Shown here: positions 28,203 through 39,700 of the stretch, piece by piece
How the letters are laid out: every line of letters starts with the position of its first letter
Position numbering within the stretch: position 1 is the first letter of the stretch
NCBI GenBank assembly: GCA_963920705.1
Contig: OY987231.1
Span: forward strand, 7,929,424 to 7,993,423
Length of the DNA: 64,000 bases
Direction: 5' to 3'
Source: Odiellus spinosus
Lineage: Eukaryota; Arthropoda; Arachnida; Opiliones; Phalangiidae
Notes under the pieces: model-generated
Database searches by the model: none
What the model was told of the DNA's origin: nothing
The model's input: the letters and a program-made list of their open reading frames with translations, nothing else
Translations under genes and position numbers: made by a program

Positions 28203-30719
28203 ATGTATATTGAAGGGATGTTCGGGGAAAGTGAAATAAGCGGATGTTAGTGACACGATGAAACCACACCCCTTGCCTCTAGGTGTTAAATCAATTGTAG
28301 ATCCTAGAACACTATTGACTGAACTATAACCCTTATGTTTTGAGGAATCTAGAATTTAGAAAGTAACGGATAGTGGTGTTCAAAAATTTTAAACCTATTA
28401 TATTAAGGTTAAGATGAACTGTCGAGTTCAGGTCGCTTGAGCTCAAAATACACCATATATTTAAGATGTTTCCAACTAACCCAATTGGGGGTTGGTTAGT
28501 CTATATCTGACCTCCTTGTTAAATTATGCATTAACAAAAGCTTGTTTGTAAAAAGCACTTGAACGAGTTACTAGGTTTTGCGTGACGTCAGTACCTCTTG
28601 CCTTTGGACGGGCAGCAGCGGCCCTTAGGTTTAACTCTTTATTATCTCAGGGTAAGAATATAAATGTCAGGTGGTGCTCTAAAACTCTAGTTAAGCAGAA
28701 GCTAAAGGGCGCCTAGCTCCATCTGGATTGGCCTGTTGAAAATTCTATTCTTAACCAAGATGGACGGCGTGCCCCTTAGAACGCGATTCTCTGTATGCAA
28801 TTTATGAATCTGTCTATAGAAAAAGGTTTATAGAGTTAATTGGTTGCTTAACTTCCATAAATTTTTCAAAACGGAACTCTGTACGTAAGACTTCAACAAA
28901 GGCCAAAAAAGGTCCAACCCCAAATGTTTTTTTTTTATCGCGCTTGAAAGGTTTTACACAGTCAGTGGAGTCTATAGAGGTAAAATAGCTCGTTCGGATT
29001 TCGTCTTTTCCCGTGTCTATCTTCGTATTTAATCACCTTATTGTCCCTAGTTTCCACTGTCTATAAAGTTGACAGCAGCTGTATATCTAATATAGCTATA
29101 GCTTATATATTAGGAACTTGATGGTATAAACTACGTCTACAATCCAGAAACGGTTTTCGATAAGAATGGATTAGATATAGAGAATTGGCCTCGTGTCTAT
29201 ATACTCATCGACTTGTTTTTTTTTTTTTTTTTTTTTTAGTTATTCACTTTCTTAATTGTCTTCTAAAAAATAGACCATTGTCAGTCGCTTTAAATTACGT
29301 ACGTACGTGGTTTTAGGTTATCTACTTGTTGTAAGAGGACTTTGGAACGTCATTTGAAGTTTTTAACAACGGGAAAACACTAAGGTCATCAACTAATAAT
29401 ATTCTGAAGAGAGGAAAGAATTTAGTTTTTCTTCCCTCCTCGTCATTTTGACTAAGAGGGCGTGCAACGTATCTTGAAAATTGGTTCTGGAAAAAGTTGC
29501 TTTCGTGGGCCTCGTTTCGTCGTTTAATAGACAAAAAAGACAAAGGTCTTTTGCAAACGGAAATTTTACTCGTTAGACGGACTGTTCCCACTACGCGAAT
29601 TAAGGGTAGTAGGGGGTATTCCGGTATCGATGTCCGATTGCGACGCGACGTTACATCCCGGAAATGACGTCATCGATGAAAAAACTGATACTATAACGTT
29701 TTCACGTTGATATTTTTCAGAATTAAATAAACTTTACCCAAAAATGTATGTCGAGGCGAGATATACCAATCTAAGAACTCAATAAACCGTAAACATTTTT
29801 GCGGAAATTTCTTTAGTAAATGTACCCAGTACCGTCGATGTTTTTTTTAATCTATACTCCTAATACTTAATGATTAGTATTATTATGGCCAGATTTAAAT
29901 TTAATAAAGTCATTTTGGGTCTTTATACAAAAAGTGGTGGTGAAACATTGACTTATAGCAAAAATAAGACCCCTTATTGAACCCCTTTTGAATGTTAGAA
30001 ACTTGTTTAATAAAAACAAACGTGGGTATTTTCATTTAATAGATGGTCCAACTAACGTAATGAACTTCATTGATAGTAATTAGGACTAAATACTTATTTT
30101 AAAAGAGTTCCACAATGATTTTTTGTCACATACAAAGTATTTGTCCATAAGGTTGAAATTAAAATACGGTTAAGTTTAAATTTATATGTGTCCAGGTCCT
30201 TGTAAGGGTTAAATCTTAATTTGTGTCAAAGGTCCACGCTATAGTTTAGTTTTATAGGGTTCAAAGGTCCTTGTTAAGCCTATATGTAAGCATGTTTACC
30301 ATGTCCTAATTAGGCCTAAATTTAGCGTTCTCGTTAGGGTCAAATTAAAAACTGATTAACCATGTCCCCCTTAGGGTCACGTTGAAAACTTAACCATGTC
30401 CGCATTAGGGTTAAATTAAAAAGTCCACTTGGTGGTAAATTTTAATATGGCTCCAATGTCCGTTTTACCTTGTTAAGGCTAAATTCAAATTTAGTCCCAT
30501 TGCATTCGTCATGGTTAAATTTAAATCTGGTTTAAATGCCCTCGTTAGGATCAAATTTAAATCTGGTCTTCTGGGTCTTCCGTTGTAAATTAAGCTTTTT
30601 TTGCCCTCCCGACCCCACCCAGTTAGCCCTAGCTGGGATCATCGTTCTGGCCACGTTGATGGGGGGATGGCTCTTTCTCTTCAGCCAGCGGGGTAGAATG
30701 GTCCGACCAGACCTTTGAA
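28203..30719. other. Non-coding stretch before the CpG-rich island
   Basis: It holds a 22-24 base poly-T run near 29216-29239. Between about 30200 and 30560 there is a diffuse series of similar short segments (TTAGGGTCAAATTAAAAA, TTAGGGTTAAATTAAAAAG, TTAGGATCAAATTTAAATC) at irregular spacing, probably a decayed tandem repeat. No gene seen. Confidence 0.4.
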
Positions 30720-31145
30720 TCACGTGATTCATTTCCCCCTCTGTCTCCTTGAGCGACGGCGCGTTCTCTTTGCCTTCTCGTAGCGGGCTGCGGGCAGCAG
30801 CTACTAAACTCTAGCTAGTCTCTCTCTTTCTCAACCCGCGCCACTCTCCCTGCGTTGCTGTTGGTTCAGTCACCGTTGTTCCGGATTGTCGGCCTCGGCT
30901 GCGAGTATCTGTCGGTCTTCGCCTCTCTCCCGTTTCTGGCTCTGGTGGTAAGTAGGCGATACGTCGACATTTTCTCCCCTCGGCCGCCGCGTTGCCCCGC
31001 GTTTTCCTCAACACAAACCCGCCATTATCGACTCTGGATCCAAGCCACGCTCAACCGGCAATGGGCTGGTTCCTCGTGCTAAGCCTAATCACCCCGTTTC
31101 TCGGCCGTTTTACCCGATTTTGGCGCTTTAACACGATGTTTCGGT
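30720..31145 (+). promoter_or_regulatory. CpG-rich island, possible promoter and 5' exon of the zinc-finger gene
   Basis: Base composition changes sharply from AT-rich to GC- and CpG-rich (GAGCGACGGCGCG, CCTCGGCCGCCGCGTTGCCC). It contains pyrimidine tracts (CTCTCTCTTTCTC) and ends at a good splice donor, TTTCG|GTAAGATG, at about 31145. The next downstream + strand acceptor followed by a coding start is TTTTTATTTCAG at 36634, 160 bp before the zinc-finger ATG. A non-coding first exon spliced over about 5.5 kb would fit, but transcript evidence is needed. It could also belong to a different gene. Confidence 0.4.
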
Positions 31146-32486
31146 AAGATGTTTTCTTAAATTATATTTATTTCAGATCGGATTTATTAAGGTAACTTAC
31201 CTTAGTGTTGTTTTTTAACAGTTCTTTCAGGTTTAAACCTAGTCATTTACAATGTTACCATAATGTCGGAGACACGAAATATTTCGAGGCTGTAGTTCAC
31301 CCCCATTTCACCCCCCACTCGTGTTTTTATTTAAAAGGTCGTACCGGCGAATTTTCTTGACTCGTGCGTTTTTGCAGGAGCTTTAAATTTCATTGTTAGG
31401 GTTATTTTAATTGAAGATAATTGTCAACAATAAAGAATTGGGTATTAATTTACATCGCCATTCAAATTTAGGTAATTTATTAAATATTAAACCTGTTCTA
31501 AGAGTAAATTTCGGGTTATGGTGTAAGTTTCGGATTACCAACTCGTTGAATTATTTACATAATAACAAGATAATAATTAATGGTAATTAAAGAGGTTTTA
31601 AACACGCTTTTAAGCCATATTTTACCGTTGACAAGAATTTGTCTTGGCAATAACATTATCAAATTGTTAAGTACATTACTAGTTCGCGTTCGTGGCTTAA
31701 AAAATCATCGTTGAAAAGATGTTTTTTTTTACCATTAGATAGAGGCATCATTCGAGGGCCTAAAGTTCAACCACTGTTAAAGCAACGTTTTATCTCTCAA
31801 GTTCTTTGATTGGACTCTTCTCTTCGGCGGTATAGTTATGTTCTCCCTATACGTGGTTTCCCTTCGGCCTCGGAAGAATGTTTCGATCTTAACTTTCTCG
31901 GGTTCTCGTGTTGGTGGCACCATCTAGTCCGCGCGCATTTGGTCATCTCGCGTTTTGACGTTTAATTTAAATTTAATTTAACTTTTCCGAGTTAGACTTA
32001 AGACTCGCAATGTTTAATGGAAGTTTTCTTTATTTTAGATGTGAACCGTTGAACACCAACATGTTTTTTTAACCTTCCGGATTTACTGGATTTATTTTTT
32101 TGAAAGGTAGGTGGTTCTAAGTAGTTTTTCGCGTGTACTGGTAATTTCCAATATTTTCGGTGTAATTTAATATGAATTTTGATAAGAGCATGGAACGTTT
32201 ATAGTGTTTTTTTAATGGAATGTTTAGTGTTTTTAATTAAATTTAATGAAGCAGACGCACGTTAGTTTTCACTACCAAAATTTACTAAAAAGCTAAGGAT
32301 TATTCCAATATTATTTCACTTCACTGTTAGCTTTATTTCTGTGAGAGCCTAGATTATTTTCGTAATAGAGTATTGTTACCCATGATCATCTTAGGATCTA
32401 AGTTGCCAGCGTGGAACAAGTCGTATAGTGGATTTGTTATCCCGAGGCAATTAAATCTGTGCTCTTATTAGCGTTTAGGTAACTGA

Positions 32487-32590
32487 TTCCAGTAGCCTTT
32501 GTTATTGCTAAATACGTACTCAGTTACGTAATTATTTTAGTACAGTCAAAGCTACACGCTTGTACACCGATTTCGTGTCAGAGTGATCAT
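32487..32590. repeat. Dispersed repeat, inverted copy at 58262-58360
   Basis: CAGTAGCCTTTGTTATTGCT, AAATACGTACTCAGTTACGT and TTAGTACAGTCAAAGCT match, in reverse complement, AGCTTTAACTGTACTAAAGC, ACGTAACTGAGAACGTATTT and ATTATCGAAGGCTACTG in the 58-kb region. Both also contain a palindromic TTACGTAA. Probably a degenerate transposon family. Confidence 0.5.
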
Positions 32591-33356
32591 CCTTATGACC
32601 TAGCCTGCCTAGCTGGAATTAATGGATCCAACCATCCAGAAATATTGTTGAGGTTGGGCAAAATAGGATAGTTTAGGACTTCCTCCGATTGTTAAGAGTT
32701 TAATCGTTTCGGGCAGTAAATGGGGTGGGGAACACGATGACGTCAAAGTTTTCTCCGCCATTTATTTTTCATATATTTTTTCCACCAAATATCCATGCTA
32801 AAATTCCATACGCATGCGCCATTTAACCTACCACATTTTGACAGCAATGCCGTTTTAGGTTGGGCATATGGGATTTTATCATGAAAATTTGAGGTAACAA
32901 AACCATTTCCTGCGAAAACCTTTGACGGTATCGTGTTCCCCTTCCCATTTACTGCCAGAAATGACTAAACAAATCAGAGGAGGTCCCAATCATCCAAATA
33001 GACCAAATAAGAGATAATTTAAACTCCCGCGAACATGGTTGCCAGTTACTAGATAAAATGTGTTTGCTTCCGGTAGCACCCTACCTTTATCTGTATTAAA
33101 TCGAATGAGGAAATAACACGGGAACTGACCCCTTTAAATTTGTTTATGTTTGATTCGTTTCCGGTGCGCGACAAGGATGTTTGAAACAAATACAGTATTT
33201 AACCTGCAAAGTCATCGCCGTAGAGTTGATTGAATTAGCCATTGGATTTATAAAGCTTAGCCGGGCATAAATATAGAGTTCAGTAGGTTCAAGACTCCGC
33301 CTAGATGTGGGATGAAACCAGTGACGTCTAGTCACGTGGTAAACGGCACAACTCTA

Positions 33357-33541
33357 TAGCCGCGTTCATAATACATACTTTGAAACCGTTTTAAACCGAT
33401 TTGGAAAGGTCAAATTATAAAATTTTGGGGTCATCATATAGAATTTTGATCGAGAAACGAAATTAATACCTTGAAAAGACGATTTGTTAATTGGAAACGG
33501 TTTGAAAACGGTTCCAAAGTGTTTAGTGTGAACGAAGCTTA
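33357..33541. mobile_element. GTTCACAC-ended MITE copy 1
   Basis: Termini TAGCCGCGTTCATAATAC and its inverse GTGTGAACGAAGCTTA enclose about 185 bp. Inner inverted arms are CTTTGAAACCGTTTTAAACC and GGAAACGGTTTGAAAACGG. Family members: 35511-35694 and the paired copies at 61711-63341. Confidence 0.65.
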
Positions 33542-34164
33542 TTGAAAATAGATATTCGTGAGGGTTTTCATATACTCTTGATGTTGATGTGGCTACAGTG
33601 AACCACATCCTAAAATCTTTGTAGGGATATACCCCGCAAATCAAAAAAGTTACTACTTAGTCGCCTGTTTCATTTAGGCTTTAATTCAGTGACTTGTTAT
33701 TTTTAAATGATTAAGTAAATACGAAATGCGAACTCAGGCCTGTTACAAAATGTGCTATTTAATAACCTTACGTAACTAACGCTTATACCAACACTAATAC
33801 GAATTAAAACTAACACCAAGAGTGAATAAAAGACCGGGTTTTGTGTTCGGCGCGCGTCTACCTACGCCCCCTGGTGAGTGATAATATATTGACGCGAAAC
33901 GTTCAATCACTCATAAATGAACCTCCTGCTAACATTCTAACATTCCATTTAAATAATAATTGTTTCACACAATCATTTTGATATTTAAGCACTGAAAAAG
34001 CATGGTCACCTTCTGTCATTTAAAGGATAGTACCACGATCTCCTTGAAATTTAAATTGGGAAGACAAAAGGAACAATAAATTATACGGTTGCCCCGCAAA
34101 ATCAACCGCGAAGATTTTGATGCAGTGTTCATTCAAACATGGAAATATCAGTAAATTTAAATGA

Positions 34165-34855
34165 TGTCAAATATCAGGGAATTTTAATCATGTCAAATAT
34201 CAGGGAATTTTAATCGTGTCAAATATCAGGGAATTTTAATCGTGTCAAATATCAGGGAATTTTAATCGTGTCAAATATCAGGGAATTTTAATCGTGTCAA
34301 ATATCAGGGAATTTTAATCGTGTCAAATATCAGGGAATTTTAATCGTGTCAAATATCAGGGAATTTTAATCGTGTCAAATATCAGGGAATTTTAATCGTG
34401 TCAAATATCAGGGAATTTTGATCGTGTCAAATATCAGGGAATTTTGATCGTGTCAAATATCAGGGAATTTTAATCGTGTCAAATATCAGGGAATTTTAAT
34501 CGTGTCAAATATCAGGGAATTTTAATCGTGTCAAATATCAGGGAATTTTAATCGTGTCAAATATCAGGGAATTTTAATCGTGTGAAATATCAGGGAATTT
34601 TAATCGTGTGAAATATCAGGGAATTTTAATCGTGTCAAATATCAGGGAATTTTAATCGTGTCAAATATCAGGGAATTTTAATCGTGTCAAATATCAGGGA
34701 ATTTTAATCGTGTCAAATATCAGGGAATTTTAATCGTGTCAAATATCAGGGAATTTTAATCGTGTCAAATATCAGGGAATTTTAATCGTGTCAAATATCA
34801 GGGAATTTTAATCGTGTCAAATATCAGGGAATTTTAATCGTGTCAAATATCAGGT
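34165..34855. repeat. 26-bp satellite array, about 26 copies
   Basis: The unit TGTCAAATATCAGGGAATTT plus TAATCG is repeated head to tail with almost no divergence: a few units have TTGATCG instead of TTAATCG, and two have TGTGAAAT instead of TGTCAAAT. The first units carry CATG instead of CGTG. High uniformity implies recent expansion or gene conversion. The core TCAGGGAATTT also occurs in the internal repeats of the hAT-like MITE at 20376-20585. Confidence 0.95.
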
Positions 34856-34967
34856 AAACTCTTAAAAATTGGGGCAAAAATCAAGAAATTGGTTTGTATG
34901 ACGTCACCAGTTTCTCAATCAAAACCTAAGCACTGAATAAATAATTATTTTTGTTATTCTCCCTTCA

Positions 34968-35401
34968 TTAAAGGGAGAATGCAATCTAACAACAGGTGAT
35001 TTTTTTATCGATTCCTTATCGTTTAAATAGGCCTAATTTACAAAGGAATATTAAACTAGAAATAAATTTAAAACTTACCCGGAAATTAGGCTTAGCTGGA
35101 ATTACGTGAAGATCCTGAATTTCTTCGCTTTGATGAGTCAGCAGTGACCAATAGAATGTTATTGGACGTTTGATGAAGGTGTCGAATTAACACGGGCCTT
35201 TGTGCATTGGTCGGTGACCCATTAATGCTAAGAAATTCATGAACTCCATTAATCCAGCTAAGCCTATTTTCCAGGTAACTTTTGAATTTTTGTTTAATAT
35301 TTGTTTGTAATTTTTGTTACTGGTGGGTTAGGCCTTTTTAAACGATAAGTTTAGCTTCGTGATTTTTGTCGATTAGGAAACAGACCCTTAAAACAAAATC
35401 C
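34968..35401. mobile_element. Diverged TTAA MITE, same family as 918-1363
   Basis: TTAA at 34968-34971, then AGGGAGAATGCAATCTAAC, TTATCGATTCCTTATCGTTT and AAATAGGCCTAATTT, match the left arm of the 918-1363 element; TAAGCCTATTTTCCAGGTAA and GTGGGTTAGGCCTTTTTAAA match the right arm. The right terminus has decayed; a TTAA at 35398-35401 is the likely end. The centre is unrelated to the other copy. Confidence 0.7.
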
Positions 35402-35510
35402 CCTACAGGTTTGCTATCCACCAGTAGTACTTGTTTTTTCTAGGAATAAGGAGCCAAAAATAAGGGAGGTCTAGGTATCTGCATTAATCAAGATTGTTTT
35501 CTCGAAACTA

Positions 35511-35694
35511 AAGCTACGTTCACACTTGAGACTCGAAACCAATTTCAAACCGTTTAGAATATTCAAATCAACGTTTCAAGATAATAATTACATATTTTTA
35601 GAAATGACCTTTAAAGTTAATCTCAAAATTTTACGATTTGACCTTTCTGAAAAGGTTAAATACGCGTTCAAAGTCTCTTGTGTTAACGCGGCTT
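35511..35694. mobile_element. GTTCACAC-ended MITE copy 2
   Basis: Left end AAGCTACGTTCACACTTGAG; right end AAGTCTCTTGTGTTAACGCGGCTTA (inverted, imperfect). Inner AACCAATTTCAAACCGTTT matches the family arm motif. Length is about 184 bp, like copy 1. Confidence 0.6.
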
Positions 35695-36794
35695 AAATCT
35701 CCCTTAGTTATTGCTCCATATTCCGTTCTGTTCCGCTATCCACCAATAGAGGAAGGGGCAGAAATGACGCTAAAAGCCTTAAGTTCGTCGCATTTTAATT
35801 TTTTCTTCGTTAATTATGACCTAAATAAATTTGGATAATTTTCAAGTTAAACTGTATGTTGCCATTATATTACAAAATATTAAATTTCGAGTCTCGAACG
35901 AAATGCCAATATCGTTCAAAATTTCAGAATGCTACGACACTCCCAATAGTTGGTATTATAAAACTTCACTTTGTCCCGACCTTGAAAAAAAGGGCAACCT
36001 TTTGAAATAGGTTCTATTTTAAGGCTTTTTTGGTTGGTTTCAAAGTTGAGTGAAGTATAGATATATCCATATACTTTTTTCCAACCATGAAAAAAAGACA
36101 GCATTTACTTTAGAAACAAGTTCTTTTAACGGCTCTTTTTGTTTTCATCTTGCGACTGAATAGGTATTTTCGATTGTAATTTTGGCAGTTTAAAATTTTG
36201 ACCGAAAAGCAAACCTGAGGGGAATAATTTTAAAAGTTGAAAGAAACGTGAATTTTGTGGGATAACCGTAGTTTATCTTGATCCTTGGTTTATCCCCTAC
36301 AAGTTCTAGTTATAATAAAAACAATAACGTTCCGAAAATCGTTTATTACTATAACTTTAATAAGAGTATAAGCTAGAACGAAAAGTCGTCTTCTAAGGTA
36401 GATGGTAAAGCTTCATTTTCTAGCCACCAAGCTATTTGATGAATTTTCGGGAAGGTTTCTATTCTTATTTAACTAAAAAGAAGGTACAACGGTTGGGTCT
36501 ATGCGTGCTGAAATATTAAAGTGATTGTAACGTTGGTAAGATCCCTTTGAATCCCGTAATACGCATCATTTTAAGCATGCTGACACCCCACTATTTTACT
36601 CAAGAAACCTGTTTTTTTATTTTTTTTATTTCAGCTCTTTATTTTGTGCATGAATTCTGTCTTTCGCTCTAAAAACAAACCAAAGAACTGTCTCTATTAT
36701 TTTCCGCGATCCGTCTTTATTTATTTTCTTCTCAAAATACAAATTTTTACTTGGAATGATTTTGAAATACGTATGCAAACAACGATAAAAAAGC

Positions 36795-39700
36795 ATGTCG
36801 TCGAATGTTGAAAATGCCGACACTACCACTACTAGTTCAACCTTTAGTTGTTCGAAATGCGATTACGTATGCGGTAGTAAGCGCGTCCTGGCGGCTCACG
36901 ATTCCGCCGCGCATTCGGACAAAGTGTATCAATGTCCGCATTGTCCTTTTGTTTCCCGTTACCAGGCTAACTTTTATCGACATCGTCGCGTCGTACACAA
37001 GATCGGACGGACCACTTGCAACGTTTGCAATCTCGATTGCGAATCGATTGACGCCTTAATTCAACACAAGGAATTGGATCACGGCCAAGGCTTAGAGGAA
37101 GTTTTGCAACGTTACGAAAAGGATAAAGAGACCGCCGTCAACGATAAAAAACGAGAAGAATCGCGCGATGATTACGTCAATTTCGACGTCGAAGAACGTG
37201 AAAGATTGAAGAAAGCCGAAGACCTTTATTTCAGCGGATACGGTTACCAAGCCTTGCAACAACAAAGCGAAGAACCGATAAATTATTCGACCAAAGATGG
37301 GCAAAACGAGGAAGCTTTAGAGCCGGACTACGAACAGGCTTCGACCTCGACGCAACCGACAAGTCAGCAACCGGTTCAACAAACGTATAACGCGGACATG
37401 GCCCAAAGAAGCCCGTTAAAAGTGAAAAGACACTATACCTGCAAGGACTGTTCTATGCAGACCTTAGACCCTAGAGAGTTTCTCTACCATCGCAAAGAAG
37501 TTCACAGCGATCGTATTACCGTTCAAGAATGCCCTTATTGCATTTACGCGACGAAACACTTCCAAAAACTACAACGACATTGTGGTTTGGTACACAAGAA
37601 TTACCCGAAACTCACAATCAAACCTTCGGAAGGGGGCTCGTATCAACCCACCCAAGCGGTGAAAACGGCGCGAAAATCGGCACCCAATCGAACATCGCCG
37701 GTCAAAACCCCCGCTCGACCATCAACGTCTCTCGCCACGCCGAAAGTAGCGCCAAAGTTACCGATACGGCGATCGTCTACCTCTAATTCCGCGACGTCAT
37801 CTATCGTGTCTAAACTCGTTAACCCTGTCATAAAATGTACCAGGTGTGATTTCCAATGCAAAAGTCGCATTCTAATGAACCAACATGAAAAAACGGTCCA
37901 TTTAAGAAGACGCTTTTTCCGCTGTTTACAATGCGGTTACGTCACGAACGAACGAGGACGCTACACGAAACACGTGAAATATCATTCCTTACCCAAGGTC
38001 AAATGCGAAGAATGCGACTTTTACACGACTTACAAGTGGAATTTGGACAGGCACATGAAGAGTCACGAAATGGAAGGTCCGTATAAATGTACCAGATGTT
38101 CGTTTTCGGCAAATAACCGCCAGTCTTTAAGTTTTCATTTGGCCAAGCATCACGACGGAGGCAATCCCAACCAGACTGAGCAGGAAGAGGAGGAAGAGAT
38201 TGACCCCATGATGGAAGACGACGAATTAGAACCCGGCAGTAACGACGAGTTTGAAGAGGAAGACGCGCCGGAATTCGAGGAAGACGACGACCAGGAAATA
38301 TTAAATGAAAATTCTTTGGAAGATTTTTTGGGGTCTGACTCTCATCTAACCTGCCGATTCTGTTCCTTCAAAACGTATTCCAAATCTACTCTAGCCACGC
38401 ACGAAGAGTCGCATGGAAGCTCTAAACGCTATCCTTGCCCCCTTTGCGGCATTAGTTTCGATCACGTGGCTTGGTTAGCCAAACACTTAACTCAGAAACA
38501 CGGCGAAGCTACGGACTCCAAAGACATCACGAGAGCGCACAAAGAAGCCAAGAGAAGAAGTCAACAACAGCCGCCTAATTTAGAAGGGGAAAGTTCCGGC
38601 TTGGGGTTATCTCGACTCTCGACCCCTCCATCTTCACCGCCAGTTTTAAAAATGAACAAGGTCAGCAAAACATCTCTCCTCTCGTCTCCTAAAGATCAAA
38701 AATTGACCATCGGTCCTAGAGCCAAAAAATCAATGCCCAAGAAATCTGAACCAGAAGCTTCGACCTCAGATTCCGCGACCGAAGTTCCCAGGACGCCGAA
38801 ATTGCAACATTCCTGCACCGTTTGCAGTTTCAAAAGTAGATGGTTGTCCGAGATAGAGAAACACGTCAGGGTGCATTCTTTGGAGCGACCATTTGGATGT
38901 CCCAGCTGCAAATATCGCTGCAAATGGAAAGGCGATTTGAAACGTCACGTAATGAAATACCATGACGAGGGTTTAGTGGAATTGGTTGAAAAAATGAAGA
39001 CTCCTATACCGGACGGTTCCGTCGGGTACACCACTAGGGAAATAGAAAAAACGCGAAGCGAAATAATCGAGGAAAAGAAAAACGAGAGTTTGAAAATTAA
39101 ATTAGCGGCGACGAAGCCACCCGAAAAGGCAGTCATACCGGCCAGGAGCATCTTAAAACCGGTTAAATTACGAAATTTACTGACAAGAGGAAGAGACGAC
39201 ACCGACTGTAGGAAGTCATTGCGAAACGTACCTCGCAGAGGTTACGATTCCGAAGACACCGAAGTGTCTGTCGTCGGAAACGAATCTGACCAAGGAGATT
39301 TGGTAATTGACGAGTCTTACGGTGCCTCCGGATACGAACCTAACGTCGTTTATAATCGCAAACGTGAACGCGTGCGCGAAAAGACGCCACCTTCGCCTCC
39401 CTCCGCTAAGAAAGCGAAACTGTCGGAACTCCAAAGTGATAAAGGTAGCAATAACCAACCCCCCTTGGCAAACAAGAAATATAAATGTACATTTTGCCCT
39501 TTTATGAGCCGCACCGCCTCGCGTTTCCACGTTCACATCGTTCAACACTTGAACAAAAAACCGTTTATGTGTTCGACGTGCTTCTATAGGTCCAATTGGG
39601 AATGGGACATCACGAAACACATTAAGATTAAGTCGGTCAGGGATGAAGCTCACAGGCACGCCAGCATGTTGGTGACCGACGAATCTGGTCGGAAAAATTA

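Larger units (their letters stand above)
31146..36634 (+). other. Probable 5' intron or intergenic region of the zinc-finger gene
   Basis: No coding exon recognised. It contains MITEs at 33357-33541, 34968-35401 and 35511-35694, a 26-bp satellite at 34165-34855, and a repeat near 32487-32590 that is inverted and repeated at about 58262-58360. The CAG acceptor at 36632-36634 after a T-rich tract would start the exon carrying the zinc-finger ATG. Confidence 0.4.

Noticed and set aside
33254-33330. GGTTCAAGACTCC-like string resembling a tRNA T-arm
   Set aside because: No acceptor stem, D-arm or anticodon arm can be paired around it. No other tRNA-like fold was found by eye, though a covariance search was not possible.
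34165-34855. CRISPR-like regular array
   Set aside because: The units are directly adjacent with no unique spacers, and the sequence context is eukaryotic; it is a simple satellite.
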